Source: Allomuricauda sp.
GTDB taxonomy: Bacteria > Bacteroidota > Bacteroidia > Flavobacteriales > Flavobacteriaceae
Reading direction: 5' to 3'
DNA: 64,000 bases
Assembly (NCBI GenBank): GCA_003712125.1
Contig: RHLF01000001.1
Span: 186,001 to 250,000 of the forward strand
Shown here piece after piece: positions 62,695 to 64,000 of this stretch; the first letter of the stretch is position 1, and each line of letters starts with the position of its first letter. A program made the position numbers and the translations under genes. Under the pieces are notes generated by a model. The model was not told the DNA's origin, did no database searches, and saw nothing but the letters and a program-made list of their open reading frames with translations.

Positions 62695-62729
62695 GACAAC
62701 TATCGTCCTTAAATAGGGCTGTTAGAATA

Positions 62730-62739
62730 GGTTATCAAG
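62730..62739 (-). promoter_or_regulatory. Possible switching segment of the SAM riboswitch (CTTGATAACC)
   Basis: On the minus strand CTTGATAACC is the perfect 10-base complement of GGTTATCAAG at 62858-62867, the 5' strand of riboswitch stem P1. Pairing of these two would unfold P1, so this is a candidate for the no-SAM structure. How it affects transcription or translation is not clear from the sequence, as no T-run follows before metH. Confidence 0.5.
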
Positions 62740-62765
62740 TAAAGCGGAATTTTGAGTTATATATT

Positions 62766-62867
62766 GTTATCCTTCCTACATTTGGGTAGGTAGAATGTAG
62801 CACCTTCTCGAATTCGAGGGTTGCCAAGGCTTCAAAGGGTCCAATCCCTCCACCTTTCTTGATAACC
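62766..62867 (-). ncRNA. SAM-I (S-box) riboswitch upstream of the split metH - metF operon
   Basis: On the minus strand, P1 is formed by GTTATC near 62867 and GATAAC near 62766. Inside are the SAM-I hallmarks in the right order: AAGAAAGGTGGAGGGA, then TGGACCC, TGAAGCC and GGCAACC, and AAGGTGCTACATT followed by a stem CTACATT/AATGTAG. It lies 71 bases before the metH ATG. SAM binding is expected to lower expression of the methionine-cycle genes downstream. Recognised by pattern, not by a covariance search. Confidence 0.92.
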
Positions 62868-62917
62868 TTCATTTTGTGAATGAACTAGTACAAAGAAACA
62901 ATGCCTTTCAATGAAAA

Positions 62918-62956
62918 CCAAAAAAACCTTCCAAAATCAAATTTGGAAGGTTTTGG
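62918..62956 (-). terminator. Terminator after the ferredoxin-NADP reductase gene
   Basis: On the minus strand AACCTTCCAAA pairs with TTTGGAAGGTT (62925-62952, 11 pairs, 6-base loop), followed by a T-run. It lies about 20 bases after the reductase stop and upstream of the riboswitch, so it separates the two transcripts. Confidence 0.85.
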
Positions 62957-62975
62957 TTGATGAATAACTCCTAAC

Positions 62976-64000
62976 TCAAATAATACTTTGCACCACTTCT
63001 TTCTTGGCCTCTTTTTTGCTACCGTCAAAACCTTCTACACCGCCAACTGTGGTATATTTCATAACAAAACGTTTGTCAGGATTCACGATTTGATAAATAT
63101 ATTGACACATTACGGCCGCTTCGTGGAAACCAGATAGAATGAGTTTTAATTTTCCTTCATAGGTATTGACATCACCAATGGCGAAAACCCCTGGAATATT
63201 GGTTTGATAGTCTTTTGCATTGTTCACTTTAATAGCATTTTTTTCAATCTCCAACCCCCAATTATTCAGTGGTCCCAATTTTGGTGCCAAGCCAAAAAGG
63301 GGAATAAAATCATCTACCTCTAAGTACGTAGGTTCCCTATGTTCCTCTTGATGTTCTATGACCACGGCCTGTAATTCGTCGCCACCATGTAGCGCTTTTA
63401 CCTCGGCTTTGGTATGCAATTTAATTTTGCCTGCTTTGGCCAGCGTACGCGCTTTTTCGACAGAATCCAGGGCACCACGAAATTCATTCCTTCGATGCAC
63501 CAAAGTGACTTCAGAAGCAATGCCGGTAAGGTAAATGGCCCAATCCAAAGCGGAGTCGCCCCCTCCTGAAATGACTACTTTTCTATCGCGATACACCTCA
63601 GGGTCCTTGACCATAAATGCAACCCCCTTATCTTCAAATTTTTCGAGATTGGGCAATTTCGGCTTTCTGGGTTCAAAAGAACCCAATCCCCCAGCAATAA
63701 CAACAGCTTTAGCATGGTGGCGCGTTCCTTTATTGGTTGCTACAATAAAGGTGCCGTCATCCAGTTTTTTGAGGTGTTCTGCCCGTTCCCCAAGGGTATA
63801 TCCCGCATCAAAAGGTTTTATTTGCTCTAACAAACGTGCTACCAAATCACCTGCCAAAATCTCAGGATAGGCCGGAATATCGTAAATCGGTTTTTTTGGA
63901 TAAATCTCTGCACATTGCCCTCCAGGATGTGGTAATGCATCAATTAAATGACATTTTAGCTTCAGCAGTCCTGCTTCAAATACTGTAAATAAACCTGTCG
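62976..64000 (-). CDS. Ferredoxin/flavodoxin--NADP reductase, TrxR-like (5' end outside window)
   Basis: The frame is open from the window end to the stop at 62976; the start lies beyond 64000. An in-frame TTG at 63857 is only internal. The part present begins TGLFTVFEAG, from the FAD-binding fold, and shows ALPHPGGQCAEIYPKKPIYD, VVIAGGLGSFEPRKP, the NADP fold with VVISGGGDSALDWAIYL, and GVFAIGDVNTYEGKLKLILSG near the end. The pattern fits thioredoxin-reductase-like ferredoxin-NADP reductase (YumC type): the usual redox CxxC of thioredoxin reductase is absent. About 340 residues are visible. Confidence 0.9.
   Translation of the reverse strand, partial: TGLFTVFEAGLLKLKCHLIDALPHPGGQCAEIYPKKPIYDIPAYPEILAGDLVARLLEQIKPFDAGYTLGERAEHLKKLDDGTFIVATNKGTRHHAKAVVIAGGLGSFEPRKPKLPNLEKFEDKGVAFMVKDPEVYRDRKVVISGGGDSALDWAIYLTGIASEVTLVHRRNEFRGALDSVEKARTLAKAGKIKLHTKAEVKALHGGDELQAVVIEHQEEHREPTYLEVDDFIPLFGLAPKLGPLNNWGLEIEKNAIKVNNAKDYQTNIPGVFAIGDVNTYEGKLKLILSGFHEAAVMCQYIYQIVNPDKRFVMKYTTVGGVEGFDGSKKEAKKEVVQSII

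Noticed and set aside
1-64000. Mobile elements, prophage or CRISPR
   Set aside because: No transposase, integrase, phage gene, long direct or inverted repeat, or spaced short-repeat array was seen; the genes are nearly all core chromosomal types.

Overview
The window is a stretch of chromosome from a member of the Bacteroidota, almost certainly the family Flavobacteriaceae and probably a marine, gliding-type lineage. The evidence is the gliding genes gldA, gldB and gldC, small families typical of flavobacteria (Lacal_2735-like, TIGR03643/DUF2805, DUF2256), three DUF3857 proteins in tandem, the dcw gene order with a very long FtsZ linker, and promoters of the TAnnTTTG type. No phage, transposon, CRISPR array or other clear mobile element was seen, and no stretch longer than 300 bases lacks a gene or an RNA element.

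Layout. 1-5.2 kb: a partial gene, a flavodoxin-like reductase, an ECF sigma / anti-sigma / Spy-like periplasmic operon, and a divergent set encoding EF-hand, YHYH, MORN-type and SCO1-type envelope proteins. 5.3-8.5 kb: a light/DNA-repair operon (DUF2805, a photolyase-like FAD protein with reordered domains, a 43-residue DUF2256 zinc-finger protein, and a PhrB-like photolyase that lacks most of its iron-sulfur ligands), then tRNA-Arg and yqeY. 9.2-24.6 kb: the division and cell-wall cluster on the minus strand (mraZ rsmH ftsL ftsI murE mraY murD ftsW murG murC ftsQ ftsA ftsZ), without murF or ddl. 24.8-31.7 kb: an alpha/beta hydrolase, engB, gldC/gldB, nadE, an orphan response regulator with Glu at the phosphoacceptor position, and dnaG whose four zinc ligands are all replaced. 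31.8-39.6 kb: a zinc-ribbon protein, a second sigma / anti-sigma / barrel set, a polyprenyl synthase, rlmN, queA, aroA and a MazG-like gene. 39.6-45.5 kb: three DUF3857 transglutaminase-like exported proteins, two of them without the catalytic Cys. 45.6-52.6 kb: dtd, rsgA, small exported proteins, and the phenylalanine/tyrosine operon (pheA, aminotransferase, tyrA, DAHP synthase-chorismate mutase). 52.6-58 kb: gldA, an unrecognised gene and several envelope genes. 58-62.9 kb: metF and a methionine synthase split into two genes, behind a SAM-I riboswitch. The last gene is a partial ferredoxin-NADP reductase.

The strongest regulatory finding is an unlisted 23-codon leader peptide (52315-52386, minus) rich in Phe and Tyr codons. 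It is followed by mutually exclusive antiterminator and terminator hairpins just before pheA, which is a complete transcription attenuator. Other points worth following are the SAM riboswitch with a perfect 10-bp alternative pairing, GTGG repeats with 10-bp spacing upstream of mraZ, and a series of enzymes or regulators in which canonical ligands or catalytic residues are missing (DnaG, PhrB-like photolyase, response regulator, two DUF3857 proteins, PheA ACT motif).
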